From the NCBI RefSeq assembly GCF_022788635.1, contig NZ_CP076024.1, forward strand, positions 2,790,001 to 2,854,000: 64,000 bases of DNA, in the 5' to 3' direction. The notes beneath the pieces were generated by a model that saw only the letters and a program-made list of their open reading frames with translations, did no database searches and was not told the origin of the DNA. Position numbers and translations under genes: made by a program. This document shows positions 1 through 7,725 of the stretch, piece after piece (within the stretch, counting starts at the first letter, position 1; each line of letters starts with the position of its first letter). Source of the stretch: Methylobacter sp. S3L5C. Lineage in GTDB: Bacteria > Pseudomonadota > Gammaproteobacteria > Methylococcales > Methylomonadaceae.

Positions 1-397
1 GAAATGCGGCCAGTCAGTTCTAGCGAACTATACTCCGCGCGGTCACGTATGTGGAAAACAGAAACATATTAACCCCTTGTAATATATAGTATTCAATGCT
101 TTAAAAAACCTGCAATCTTGACCGCTTGGAGTATAACTAATATTCAGTCGGCATTGGTATGTCGGATAAAATCCGCGTTACCATCTTGAAATTGTTGATA
201 ACTCCCTCTAAAAGCACCTCTTTCCAATCATCTGAAAAATTTTAAAAACTAAGTATTTCGGATTCACTGCACCAAATTATCCATAACAGTTGCCAGGGTT
301 ATTAACCATAACAGATTGATTAAATGATGATCTGTACTTGAAAAATTGTTTTGTTTTGAATCTGTTATCAATTCTGTCTCGCTTGTAGAATTATAGC
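1..397. other. Intergenic region upstream of the nitrilase cluster
   Basis: No convincing gene is seen here. It presumably contains the promoter of the downstream cluster, but I could not identify a -24/-12 (sigma-54) element or a clear -35/-10 pair. It includes one copy of a dispersed motif at 143-168 that recurs near 30 kb. The first 45 bases resemble a short stretch near 53370-53400 (shared core GTCARTTCTAGYGAA), so it may also hold another dispersed repeat. Confidence 0.5.
143..168 (+). repeat. Dispersed motif related to the long palindrome near 30 kb
   Basis: The stretch reads roughly TTCAGTCGGCATTGGTATG followed by TCGG. It matches each arm of the long palindrome at 29992-30045 with few differences. 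Here only one arm is present. This suggests a dispersed family of half-palindromes; function unknown. Confidence 0.5.
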
Positions 398-421
398 CGT
401 CAGTCCCCTCATGGATTGACG
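398..421 (+). promoter_or_regulatory. First leader hairpin upstream of nitrilase cluster
   Basis: CGTCAGTCC (398-406) pairs with GGATTGACG (413-421) around a six-base loop, with one G-U pair. It lies just ahead of a terminator-like hairpin in the same leader. The pair could form an attenuation device, but no known riboswitch class was recognised. Confidence 0.4.
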
Positions 422-433
422 TTTATAGAGCTT

Positions 434-468
434 CCCTGTATCACACCTTTTTGATGCAGGGGTTTTTT
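434..468 (+). terminator. Terminator-like hairpin in the leader (possible attenuator)
   Basis: A 10-bp stem (434-443 with 452-461, one G-U pair) is followed by GTTTTTT, the classic intrinsic terminator form. It sits only 23 bases before the ATG at 491, so it is more likely an attenuator of this cluster than the end of an upstream gene, of which none is visible. The ribosome binding site (GTGAGGAG) lies just after it. Confidence 0.6.
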
Positions 469-490
469 CACTTATAGTGAGGAGTATTCC

Positions 491-973
491 ATGCCAGTAG
501 TTCAAAAAGCGGCCCACGTCAAAGGCGATTTTTTTGTTGATTATGAAGAAAAAGTATTTGAGGATGTAAAAGCCCAACCCGGTGAAAAAGCACTGGTAAA
601 GTTTCATACTGTGGCCTTTGAAGGCTCCATTGGTTTTTTAAATTTGTTACAAGCAACACGGCTGCAACGCAAAGGTTTTGAAACCTCAATCCTGTTATAT
701 GGGCCAGGTGTAACCTTAGGAATTCAACGAGGTTTTCCACGCTTGGGCGATGAAGCTTTTCCCGGACACCAAAATTACACTACCCAGATTAATAAGTTTA
801 TGGAGGAAGGCGGTAAAGTTTATGCCTGTAGATTCGCGCTACAAGCCATCTATGGTCTTGGCGAACCAAACCTTATCCCGGGCGTTCGAGCTATTAGCCC
901 CCTTGATGTATTAGACATTGCGTTGATCCATAATCGTGAAAACGCCTTCATTCTGGATACCTGGACTCTATAA
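491..973 (+). CDS. nitB: Nitrogen starvation response protein, MSMEG_0572/Sll0783 family
   Basis: A 160-residue soluble protein and the first gene of the Nit1C-type cluster. The body (about residues 20-150) looks like a small alpha/beta fold of the DsrE-like kind, with the segment [22 protein letters not shown]. The family is known as the conserved first member of nitrilase clusters in cyanobacteria, mycobacteria and pseudomonads and is induced by nitrogen starvation in Synechocystis. Its biochemical role is unknown. The start is supported by GAGG 9 bases upstream. The nitrilase gene follows after 74 bp. The family call rests on sequence recall together with the unmistakable neighbourhood. 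Confidence 0.85.
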   Translation: MPVVQKAAHVKGDFFVDYEEKVFEDVKAQPGEKALVKFHTVAFEGSIGFLNLLQATRLQRKGFETSILLYGPGVTLGIQRGFPRLGDEAFPGHQNYTTQINKFMEEGGKVYACRFALQAIYGLGEPNLIPGVRAISPLDVLDIALIHNRENAFILDTWTL

Positions 974-1047
974 GTCTTTGCTAATTACTGCCAGCGCCCG
1001 GAATCGTTTTCGGGCCTGGTATAAAACCAGTAACAGGAGCACAAAGT

Positions 1048-2052
1048 ATGACATCGCAAAAAATTGTTAGGGCTGCAGCGATACAGATTGCACCGGTGTT
1101 TGATTCCGCCGGCGGCACCCTCGAAAAAGTTTGCCAAGCCATTGCCGATGCAGCCAAAAAAGGCGCTCAATTGGTCGTATTCCCGGAAACGTTTATACCT
1201 TATTACCCTTATTTCTCTTTTATACTGCCACCGGTTGCTTCGGGCAGTGCTCATATGAAACTTTACGAATATGCCGTCGTAGTGCCGGGACCTGTAACCG
1301 ATGCCGTGGCCGCCCAAGCACGCTCATTGGGTATCGTGGTGGTATTGGGTGTTAATGAGCGAGATCATGGGAGCCTTTACAACACCCAGCTAATTTTTGA
1401 TGAAACGGGTTGTTTGGTGTTGAAGCGGCGTAAGATTACCCCAACCTTCCATGAACGCATGATCTGGGGGCAAGGCGATGCTTCAGGCCTCAAGGTAGTT
1501 GAGACGGGTATAGGACGTATTGGTGCACTAGCTTGTTGGGAACATTACAATCCGCTGGCTCGTTACGCATTGATGGCACAGCATGAGGAAATTCATTGCA
1601 GCCAGTTTCCAGGATCCTTGGTGGGACCTGTTTTTGCCGAGCAAATTGAAGTGACCATCCGCCATCACGCGCTTGAATCCGGCTGTTTCGTTATTAACTC
1701 CACCGGCTGGCTAAGTGATGAGCAAATTCAATCGGTGACGCCTGATCCGGCCTTACAGAAGGCTTTACGGGGCGGTTGTTGCACGGCCATTATCTCCCCC
1801 GAAGGTCAACATCTGGCCGAACCTTTGCGCTCTGGAGAAGGCATGGTCATTGCTGATTTGGATATGTCCCTGATCACCAAACGTAAACGCATGATGGACT
1901 CCGTCGGTCATTATGCCCGCCCCGAACTGTTAAGTCTGATGATTAACGACAAACCGGCGGTACCGATGTTTAGTGAGACCCCGCCATCTAACCAGTACCC
2001 AACCGAACCGTTAGTATTTACGCCATTTTCATCTACCCACAGCAGCGAGTAA
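1048..2052 (+). CDS. nitC: Nitrilase, Nit6803/Sll0784 family (Nit1C nitrilase)
   Basis: A 334-residue carbon-nitrogen hydrolase. The catalytic triad is visible as Glu47 ([10 protein letters not shown]), Lys128 ([10 protein letters not shown]) and Cys162 ([10 protein letters not shown]). Nitrilases convert R-CN to the carboxylic acid and ammonia through a cysteine thioimidate. Members of this branch accept aliphatic nitriles, and the Nit1C member in cyanotrophic pseudomonads is required for growth on cyanide. The length is typical of the family. It is followed after 7 bp by the radical SAM gene, so the two are almost certainly co-transcribed. The natural substrate cannot be read from sequence. 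Confidence 0.93.
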   Translation: MTSQKIVRAAAIQIAPVFDSAGGTLEKVCQAIADAAKKGAQLVVFPETFIPYYPYFSFILPPVASGSAHMKLYEYAVVVPGPVTDAVAAQARSLGIVVVLGVNERDHGSLYNTQLIFDETGCLVLKRRKITPTFHERMIWGQGDASGLKVVETGIGRIGALACWEHYNPLARYALMAQHEEIHCSQFPGSLVGPVFAEQIEVTIRHHALESGCFVINSTGWLSDEQIQSVTPDPALQKALRGGCCTAIISPEGQHLAEPLRSGEGMVIADLDMSLITKRKRMMDSVGHYARPELLSLMINDKPAVPMFSETPPSNQYPTEPLVFTPFSSTHSSE

Positions 2053-2059
2053 TCCGCCC

Positions 2060-3172
2060 ATGAATCAATCATCCAGCGTTGAATCCCTATCCTCACAGCT
2101 GATCACCGACCTACAATCATTGGGTTTACGGTTGGTGGAAACCGAGTATGGCGTAGCTGGTCGTCGCGGCGGTGCTGGTCCTTCAGATCATAAAGCAGTG
2201 ACCTTGGGTGGTCGAACCGTTATGATCCCGATTTCCACCGCTTCGGCCAGTCTATCGCCATTCGTTGCCGATAGTCCGGATGCGCAGGGTAACAGCCTGA
2301 TTCGTCGTGACGGTCATACCGTGGCGACCATTACGTTTCCTCGCCAACCGCGTTTTTATGGTTTACAAACCCTGGATGGCATCCCTTATTCCCATATAGC
2401 CACCTTACATGCTGCAGACGTGCTGGCTACTACAGTATTGCAATCCTGTATTCGTTATAGTAATCGTCAAAAATCCTGTCAGTTTTGCGCCATAGGACAA
2501 TCGCTGGAAGCGGGGCGAACCATCCTTCGTAAAACCCCTGAGCAATTGGCCGAAGTTGCCCGTGCCGCAGTGTTATTGGATAACGTCAAGCACATGGTAA
2601 TGACCACCGGCACGCCTAACATTACTGATCGTGGTGCCGCTATTCTATGTGAAAGTGCAATAGCCGTGAAAGCAGCCGTCGATTTACCCATTCAAGGACA
2701 ATGCGAACCACCGGATGACGATAGCTGGTTTGAGCGCATGAAAGCGGCAGGCATCGATAGCCTGGGCATGCATCTTGAAGCGGTTACTCCTGAAGTTCGC
2801 GCCCGTATCATGCCAGGCAAGGCCAGCGTAACGCTGGATCGCTATATGAATGCTTTTGATGCCGCAGTTGCAGTATTTGGCCGAGGTCAAGTTAGTACTT
2901 ACATACTTGCAGGCCTAGGCGATACAGCGGAGGCAATTTTAGCTGTTTCCGAACAATTAGTGAACAAAGGGGTTTATCCTTTTGTAGTACCGTTCATACC
3001 CATTACCGGTACGCCGCTTGAACATCATCCATCCCCTGATCCGCGCTTCATGCGGGAGCTTCTGCAACCATTAGGCGTTATGTTGAAGCAGGCAGGATTG
3101 CGCTCAGTTGATGTGAAAGCGGGTTGTGCCAAGTGCGGTGCCTGCTCTGCTCTTTCCAGTTACGAGGACTGA
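2060..3172 (+). CDS. nitD: Radical SAM protein, MSMEG_0568 family
   Basis: A 370-residue radical SAM enzyme. The cluster-binding cysteines are Cys130, Cys140 and Cys143, a C-x9-C-x2-C spacing rather than the usual C-x3-C-x2-C; this wide spacing is consistent with the known family of nitrilase-cluster radical SAM proteins. A second cysteine group lies at the C terminus (CAKCGACSAL) and may bind an auxiliary cluster or zinc. The reaction is unknown, but its invariable company of nitrilase, acetyltransferase and AIR-synthase homologue implies a small-molecule pathway that makes or consumes a nitrile. It begins 7 bp after the nitrilase and ends 1 bp before the next start. Confidence 0.9.
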   Translation: MNQSSSVESLSSQLITDLQSLGLRLVETEYGVAGRRGGAGPSDHKAVTLGGRTVMIPISTASASLSPFVADSPDAQGNSLIRRDGHTVATITFPRQPRFYGLQTLDGIPYSHIATLHAADVLATTVLQSCIRYSNRQKSCQFCAIGQSLEAGRTILRKTPEQLAEVARAAVLLDNVKHMVMTTGTPNITDRGAAILCESAIAVKAAVDLPIQGQCEPPDDDSWFERMKAAGIDSLGMHLEAVTPEVRARIMPGKASVTLDRYMNAFDAAVAVFGRGQVSTYILAGLGDTAEAILAVSEQLVNKGVYPFVVPFIPITGTPLEHHPSPDPRFMRELLQPLGVMLKQAGLRSVDVKAGCAKCGACSALSSYED

Positions 3173-3173
3173 T

Positions 3174-3716
3174 ATGTTAAATGAACTTATCAAGCCGTTT
3201 GTTGCCAGCGAGTACCTTGTTAAATGGGCAACTCAGAACTGGGAGCATCAGCAAATGTTGCGTTTGCGACAGGCCGTGTTTTGTGAGGAACAAGGGGTTT
3301 TTTCAGGCGATGATCTTGACGAAATCGATCGTATTGCGATACCTATCGTCGCCATCGCCTGTGTCGCAGGGCTGCCTGACGAAGTGGTCGGAACTGTTCG
3401 TATTTACCAGTCAGAGCCGGGGATTTGGTGGGGGTCAAGGCTGGCTGTGGCAGTTGAATACCGTAAACAGGGGCACTTGGGGGCTTCGTTAATTCGTTTG
3501 GCGGTTACCACCGCCCATGCTCAAGGTTGTCGTACCTTTTTAGCTCAAGTGCAACGTCGTAATGTTCCTTTGTTTCGTCGTCTGCATTGGCATTCCCAAA
3601 AAGAGATTGAGCTGCATGGGCGGCCACATAATCTGATGCAGGCTGATCTGGATAAATATCCGCCTTATGACGGTGGTGCCACCGGTTTTGTAGCCACCAG
3701 CCGGATTATGTCATGA
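3174..3716 (+). CDS. nitE: GNAT-type N-acetyltransferase, MSMEG_0567/Sll0786 family
   Basis: A GNAT-fold acetyltransferase of 180 residues from the preferred ATG at 3174, two bases after the radical SAM stop; an in-frame start at 3126 would overlap that gene by 47 bases and is rejected. The segment RLAVAVEYRKQGHLGASLI is the acetyl-CoA pyrophosphate-binding region, and the N-terminal part holds CEEQGVFSGDD, typical of this family. Substrate unknown. Its stop overlaps the start of the next gene by 4 bases (ATGA), a sign of translational coupling. Confidence 0.88.
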   Translation: MLNELIKPFVASEYLVKWATQNWEHQQMLRLRQAVFCEEQGVFSGDDLDEIDRIAIPIVAIACVAGLPDEVVGTVRIYQSEPGIWWGSRLAVAVEYRKQGHLGASLIRLAVTTAHAQGCRTFLAQVQRRNVPLFRRLHWHSQKEIELHGRPHNLMQADLDKYPPYDGGATGFVATSRIMS

Positions 3717-4699
3717 ACGAGTTAGCCCAACTGACACAAACTATAAGCCAAAGCCTTGGTCTGGCTCATAAGCGTGATATCGCTGCTGTGATCACTATAC
3801 TATCCAGGCAAATGCCATACCGGGAAGCTGGAGATATTATTTTTGGTGACGATTGTGCTGCTATACCTGATCAGAACGGATTTTTGTTATTGGCGGCAGA
3901 GGGTTTCATGAACGAATTTGTCGACACTCAACCATGGTTTGCCGGTTATTGCGGTGTGATGGTAAACGTCAGCGATATTTACGCGATGGGTGGACGTCCC
4001 ATTGCTGTAGTTGATGCGTTATGGAGTAATGGCGAAGAAAAAGCCCGACCAGTACTGGAAGGTCTGGTCGCTGCCTCCGATATTTATAAGGTCCCCATTG
4101 TGGGTGGACATAGCAATACCCGCAACGACCATTCTCAGCTTTCGGTAGCGATTCTCGGCCGTGCGAACAGGTTACTTAGTAGTTTCTCCGCGAAGGCAGG
4201 ACAAAAGCTTTTAGCAGCGGTCGATCTGCGAGGACAATTTCGTGAGCCTTATGCGTGGTGGGATGCCAGCACTCAGGCTCCGGCTGAACGATTGCGAGAG
4301 GACCTTGAAATATTGCCTCAAATCGCCGAAGACGGGTTATGCGATGCTGCCAAGGATATCAGCATGGCCGGCATGATTGGTACAGTACTGATGCTATTGG
4401 AGTGTTCTGCTTTGGGTGGTGTAATTGATGTGACCGCCATACCATGTCCACCTGAAATACCTTTGGAACGCTGGCTTTGCTGCTTTCCCAGTTACGGCTT
4501 TGTATTGAGCGTGGAAGCTGAAAATACCTTTGCCGTTATTGAACATTTTTCCCGACGCGATATCGCCTGCGCTGTCATTGGTGAAACCGATGTCTCCGGT
4601 CGTCTACGTCTTGCTGATGGTAACAGTGAGGAACTTTTATGGGATTTACACGCCAGTCCGTTAACCGGATGTGGCAAAAAACTTAACAGCGCGGCTTAA
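3713..4699 (+). CDS. nitF: AIR synthase-related protein, Sll0787 family
   Basis: A 328-residue member of the PurM/SelD/ThiL ATP-binding superfamily. The glycine- and aspartate-rich N-terminal motif (DIIFGDDCAAIPD, about residues 42-54), the later VNVSDIYAMGG, and VGGHSNTRNDHSQLS are the signature nucleotide- and metal-binding segments of AIR-synthase-like enzymes. Those enzymes activate an amide or carboxylate oxygen with ATP; the substrate in nitrilase clusters is not known. It overlaps the acetyltransferase by 4 bases and is followed after 3 bases by the glycosyltransferase. Confidence 0.88.
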   Translation: MNELAQLTQTISQSLGLAHKRDIAAVITILSRQMPYREAGDIIFGDDCAAIPDQNGFLLLAAEGFMNEFVDTQPWFAGYCGVMVNVSDIYAMGGRPIAVVDALWSNGEEKARPVLEGLVAASDIYKVPIVGGHSNTRNDHSQLSVAILGRANRLLSSFSAKAGQKLLAAVDLRGQFREPYAWWDASTQAPAERLREDLEILPQIAEDGLCDAAKDISMAGMIGTVLMLLECSALGGVIDVTAIPCPPEIPLERWLCCFPSYGFVLSVEAENTFAVIEHFSRRDIACAVIGETDVSGRLRLADGNSEELLWDLHASPLTGCGKKLNSAA

Positions 4700-4702
4700 G
4701 TC

Positions 4703-5878
4703 ATGTCCAGTTTACGCATTGCCATGCTGACTCATTCCACCAATCCCAGAGGCGGAGTAGTACATGCCTTGGAATTGGCCGAAGCCCTCTATTTACGTGG
4801 ACAAAAAATCACGCTGATGGCTGCGGACGAGCCCGGTAAACAGTTTTTTCGTGCGATTCAGTGCCCTGCTTCAGTAATATCGGTGCCAGCTTTGTCCGGT
4901 GATTTTATCACACGAGTAGGGCAGCGCATCCAGGCCTATATTGATTATTTTTCCAAACCGAATATACCTGCTTACGATATTTACCATGCCCAGGATGCCA
5001 TCAGCGGTTGTGCCCTGGCAACATTAGTCGAGCGAGGCATCCTGGCCAGCTTTGTCCGTACGGTTCATCATCTTGATAGCTTTGAAAGTCAAACGTTGAT
5101 GGCATGGCAAACCCGTTCATTTAAAGAGGCACAGCAAGTTCTGTGCGTCAGTCGCGGTTGGTATAAAAATCTCGCCAATGATTATGGTATTAACGCCATT
5201 CAAGTGAATAACGGCGTTGATACTCTGCGCTTTAATTCGGTACTTCAACCGGATGATCAGATTCTGCTCAGTCGCCTGGGTCTGGATTGTGGTGGTCCAC
5301 TATTTCTTGCCGTAGGTGGCATTGAGGCGCGCAAGAATACTTTGCGCATTTTTACCGCTTTTTGTGTCGTACTCAAACAGCTTCCCCGCGCGCAACTTAT
5401 TATCGTTGGCGGAGCCAGTCTGCTCGATCATGGTCAGTATCGGGATCAATTCGATAAGGCCGTCGCAGACAGCGGTATTGAAGTGGGTTCCGGTAAATCG
5501 TTGGTCTTGACCGGGCCATTGCCTGATCAGGACATGCCGCCACTATTTCGCTTGGCAGATGCTTTGGTATTTCCATCGCTAGCGGAAGGTTTTGGTTTGG
5601 TGGTTCTGGAAGCCATTGTTTCAGGTACGCCGGTCATCGTTTCTCGCCAAGAGCCTTTTACCGAATATCTGCAGATGCAGGACTGTCTTTGGGTCGACCC
5701 GGAAGACAGTGACGCGATTGCAGTTGCTATGCTGCAAGCGCTTACTGCATTTCCCAACGCTGGCTTGCAGGCTTGTGCTCAGCGTTTGAGTGACGAATTT
5801 TCCTGGGAAAATTCAGCCCACACGCATTTAAATATTTACCATTCATTGACTACTCCAAGAGGTGTTACCCATGCCTGA
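4703..5878 (+). CDS. GT4-type glycosyltransferase, MSMEG_0565 family
   Basis: A 391-residue GT-B fold glycosyltransferase. The N-terminal domain begins with a typical acceptor-side segment (MLTHSTNPRGGVVHALELA), and the C-terminal domain carries the GT4 E-x7-E motif within EGFGLVVLEA at about residues 295-305. The family is known from extended Nit1C clusters, but not every cluster has it. Its presence suggests that the product of this version of the pathway is glycosylated. It overlaps the next small gene by 8 bases. Confidence 0.85.
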   Translation: MSSLRIAMLTHSTNPRGGVVHALELAEALYLRGQKITLMAADEPGKQFFRAIQCPASVISVPALSGDFITRVGQRIQAYIDYFSKPNIPAYDIYHAQDAISGCALATLVERGILASFVRTVHHLDSFESQTLMAWQTRSFKEAQQVLCVSRGWYKNLANDYGINAIQVNNGVDTLRFNSVLQPDDQILLSRLGLDCGGPLFLAVGGIEARKNTLRIFTAFCVVLKQLPRAQLIIVGGASLLDHGQYRDQFDKAVADSGIEVGSGKSLVLTGPLPDQDMPPLFRLADALVFPSLAEGFGLVVLEAIVSGTPVIVSRQEPFTEYLQMQDCLWVDPEDSDAIAVAMLQALTAFPNAGLQACAQRLSDEFSWENSAHTHLNIYHSLTTPRGVTHA

Positions 5879-6158
5879 AATGCATTTTCGCGTCCGTTGG
5901 CCGGACCAATCTACCAGTCTTTGTTATTCACCCTCGCTAGTGATTAAGGATTTTTTAAAGCCTGGAGAAACTTATGAACTGAACGATTTTGTTAGCCGTA
6001 GCCGAACAGCGCTTGATATCGCTAGTGAGCGCGTCCGCCAAAAATACGGTTATACCTGTTCCAGCGCCATGAGCCAGTTGGCTGAAATTGAAACCATAGC
6101 TGCACGATTTTCTAATGCTGAAAATCCCAAGGTATGGGTGGACGAATTTATTGAGTAA
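5871..6158 (+). CDS. nitG: Small protein of the nitrilase cluster, MSMEG_0570 family
   Basis: A 95-residue soluble protein from the ATG at 5871; a GTG at 5862 in the same frame would add three residues. The sequence (MPEMHFRVRWPDQSTSLCYSPSLVIKDFL) matches the short proteins found in this cluster in other bacteria, annotated only as nitrogen starvation response protein. No catalytic motif is evident. It overlaps the glycosyltransferase by 8 bases and is followed after 83 bp by the oxidoreductase. Confidence 0.8.
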   Translation: MPEMHFRVRWPDQSTSLCYSPSLVIKDFLKPGETYELNDFVSRSRTALDIASERVRQKYGYTCSSAMSQLAEIETIAARFSNAENPKVWVDEFIE

Positions 6159-6241
6159 GCGTCTGCAAAATCAGACGACATCAGAAATTATCAACAGCTA
6201 TAGAACTACCAACCGTTACCCAACAAGAAAGAGAAGACTGC

Positions 6242-7519
6242 ATGAATAATCACCAGGAAAACAATCAACGCCCACATTATCAGGTCATCATTGTCGGTGG
6301 CGGTCAAGCCGGTTTGTCAGTAAGCTATTATCTGAAAAAATTACATATTAGTCATATCGTTTTTGAAAAAAATCGAGTTGCCCATTCCTGGAGAAACGAT
6401 CGTTGGGATACCTTTTGCCTAGTGACTCCAAACTGGCAATGTCGTTTGCCGGATTTCCCTTATCAAGGCGATGATCCTCAAGGTTTCATGCTTAAGGACG
6501 AGATTGTTGAGTACGTTGAAGCCTTTGCCAAAAAAATTAACGCACCGTTAACTGAAGGTGTCGCGGTGACTCGTGTTCATAGAGATAGCCAAGGTCGACT
6601 TGAGGTCGCGACTAGCAAAGGCGAGTTCACTGCTGACCATCTGGTTGTGGCTACCGGTGGCTACAACATTCCGATTATTCCTGATTATGCACAAAACCTG
6701 CCGGATCATATTACCCAGATCCATTCCGTGCAATATCGTAACCCGCAATCGATTCCTGCGGGTGAGGTGTTGGTTGTGGGTACCGGACAATCCGGCGTAC
6801 AACTAATGGAAGATCTGCATCTGGCAGGCCGTAAAGTGCATTTGGCCGTTGGCAACGCACCCCGTTCACCACGCCTGTATCGTGGCAAAGAAACCACGGA
6901 ATGGCTATATGATCTGGGTTTTTACCAACTGACCTTGGACAATCATCCAATGGGCGATGCGGTTCGTCACAAAACCAATCATTATCTTACCGGACGTGAC
7001 GGCGGTCATGAAATCAATCTGCGTAAATTTGCACTGGAAGGTGTTCGCTTATATGGCAGCATGAGCAATATATCTGGTACTAACCTGGAGTTTCGGCCTA
7101 ATCTGACCGACAACCTTGATGAAGCTGACGAAGTCTATGTGAATATTCGTAACGATATTGACCGCTATATCGCTAATAACCATATTGATGCACCGGTTGA
7201 ACCGCCATTCCAGAAGGTCTGGGAACCGGAATTTGATCCCTTGACTGTCGATGCCGATGTAGCAGGTATTACCTCAATCATCTGGGCGATTGGTTTTCGA
7301 CCGGACTACAGTTGGATAGAGCTTCCTGGTTTCGATGACTACGGGCATCCACAATTCCAGCGTGGTGTATCCAATGTCGAGGGGCTCTATTTTATCGGCT
7401 TGCCTTGGCTTAACACCTGGGGTTCAGGCCGCTTTCTGGGAGTTGCTGAAGATGCTCGCTATTTAGCGGAAGTCATTCAGGGTAAGTTGGAGGCTGCAAA
7501 GGTTGACAGTGTGTTGTAA
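6242..7519 (+). CDS. nitH: Flavin-dependent oxidoreductase/monooxygenase, MSMEG_0569 family
   Basis: A 425-residue flavoprotein. The FAD-binding GxGxxG motif is at about residues 18-23 (IIVGGGQAGLSVSYYL), and a second Rossmann motif for NAD(P)H (VLVVGTGQSGVQLMEDL) lies at about residues 178-183. The overall layout resembles class B flavin monooxygenases of the FMO/CzcO type. It is the last gene of the cluster and is followed by a strong terminator. The likely role is oxidation of an intermediate, perhaps forming or releasing a nitrile; this is inference. Confidence 0.88.
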   Translation: MNNHQENNQRPHYQVIIVGGGQAGLSVSYYLKKLHISHIVFEKNRVAHSWRNDRWDTFCLVTPNWQCRLPDFPYQGDDPQGFMLKDEIVEYVEAFAKKINAPLTEGVAVTRVHRDSQGRLEVATSKGEFTADHLVVATGGYNIPIIPDYAQNLPDHITQIHSVQYRNPQSIPAGEVLVVGTGQSGVQLMEDLHLAGRKVHLAVGNAPRSPRLYRGKETTEWLYDLGFYQLTLDNHPMGDAVRHKTNHYLTGRDGGHEINLRKFALEGVRLYGSMSNISGTNLEFRPNLTDNLDEADEVYVNIRNDIDRYIANNHIDAPVEPPFQKVWEPEFDPLTVDADVAGITSIIWAIGFRPDYSWIELPGFDDYGHPQFQRGVSNVEGLYFIGLPWLNTWGSGRFLGVAEDARYLAEVIQGKLEAAKVDSVL

Positions 7520-7605
7520 GGACTATTAAAACGGGCTGGATCAAGACGATTATGTAGACAATGCATTAATAATAAAACTATCCAAAAATTCGTCTATAAA
7601 AGACA

Positions 7606-7640
7606 AAAGGCACGAAAAATTTTATATTTTTCGTGCCTTT
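7606..7640. terminator. Rho-independent terminator after the nitrilase cluster
   Basis: A perfect 14-bp stem (7606-7619 with 7627-7640) closes a 7-base loop, with A-rich and T-rich ends so that it can work in both directions. It lies between the end of the flavoprotein gene and the convergent MocR gene, and probably ends both transcripts. Confidence 0.85.
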
Positions 7641-7725
7641 CTGAGCTTGTTTTTGCTATAAATCATATTGTTGATTGGGTATTATTGCTTCGGAAACCGG
7701 TTAAGCTATAAAGTCCCAACCAAAA

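Noticed and set aside
1-490. Sigma-54 (-24/-12) promoter or NtcA-type box for the nitrilase cluster
   Set aside because: No TGGCAC-n5-TTGC element and no GTA-n8-TAC box at a sensible distance were found.
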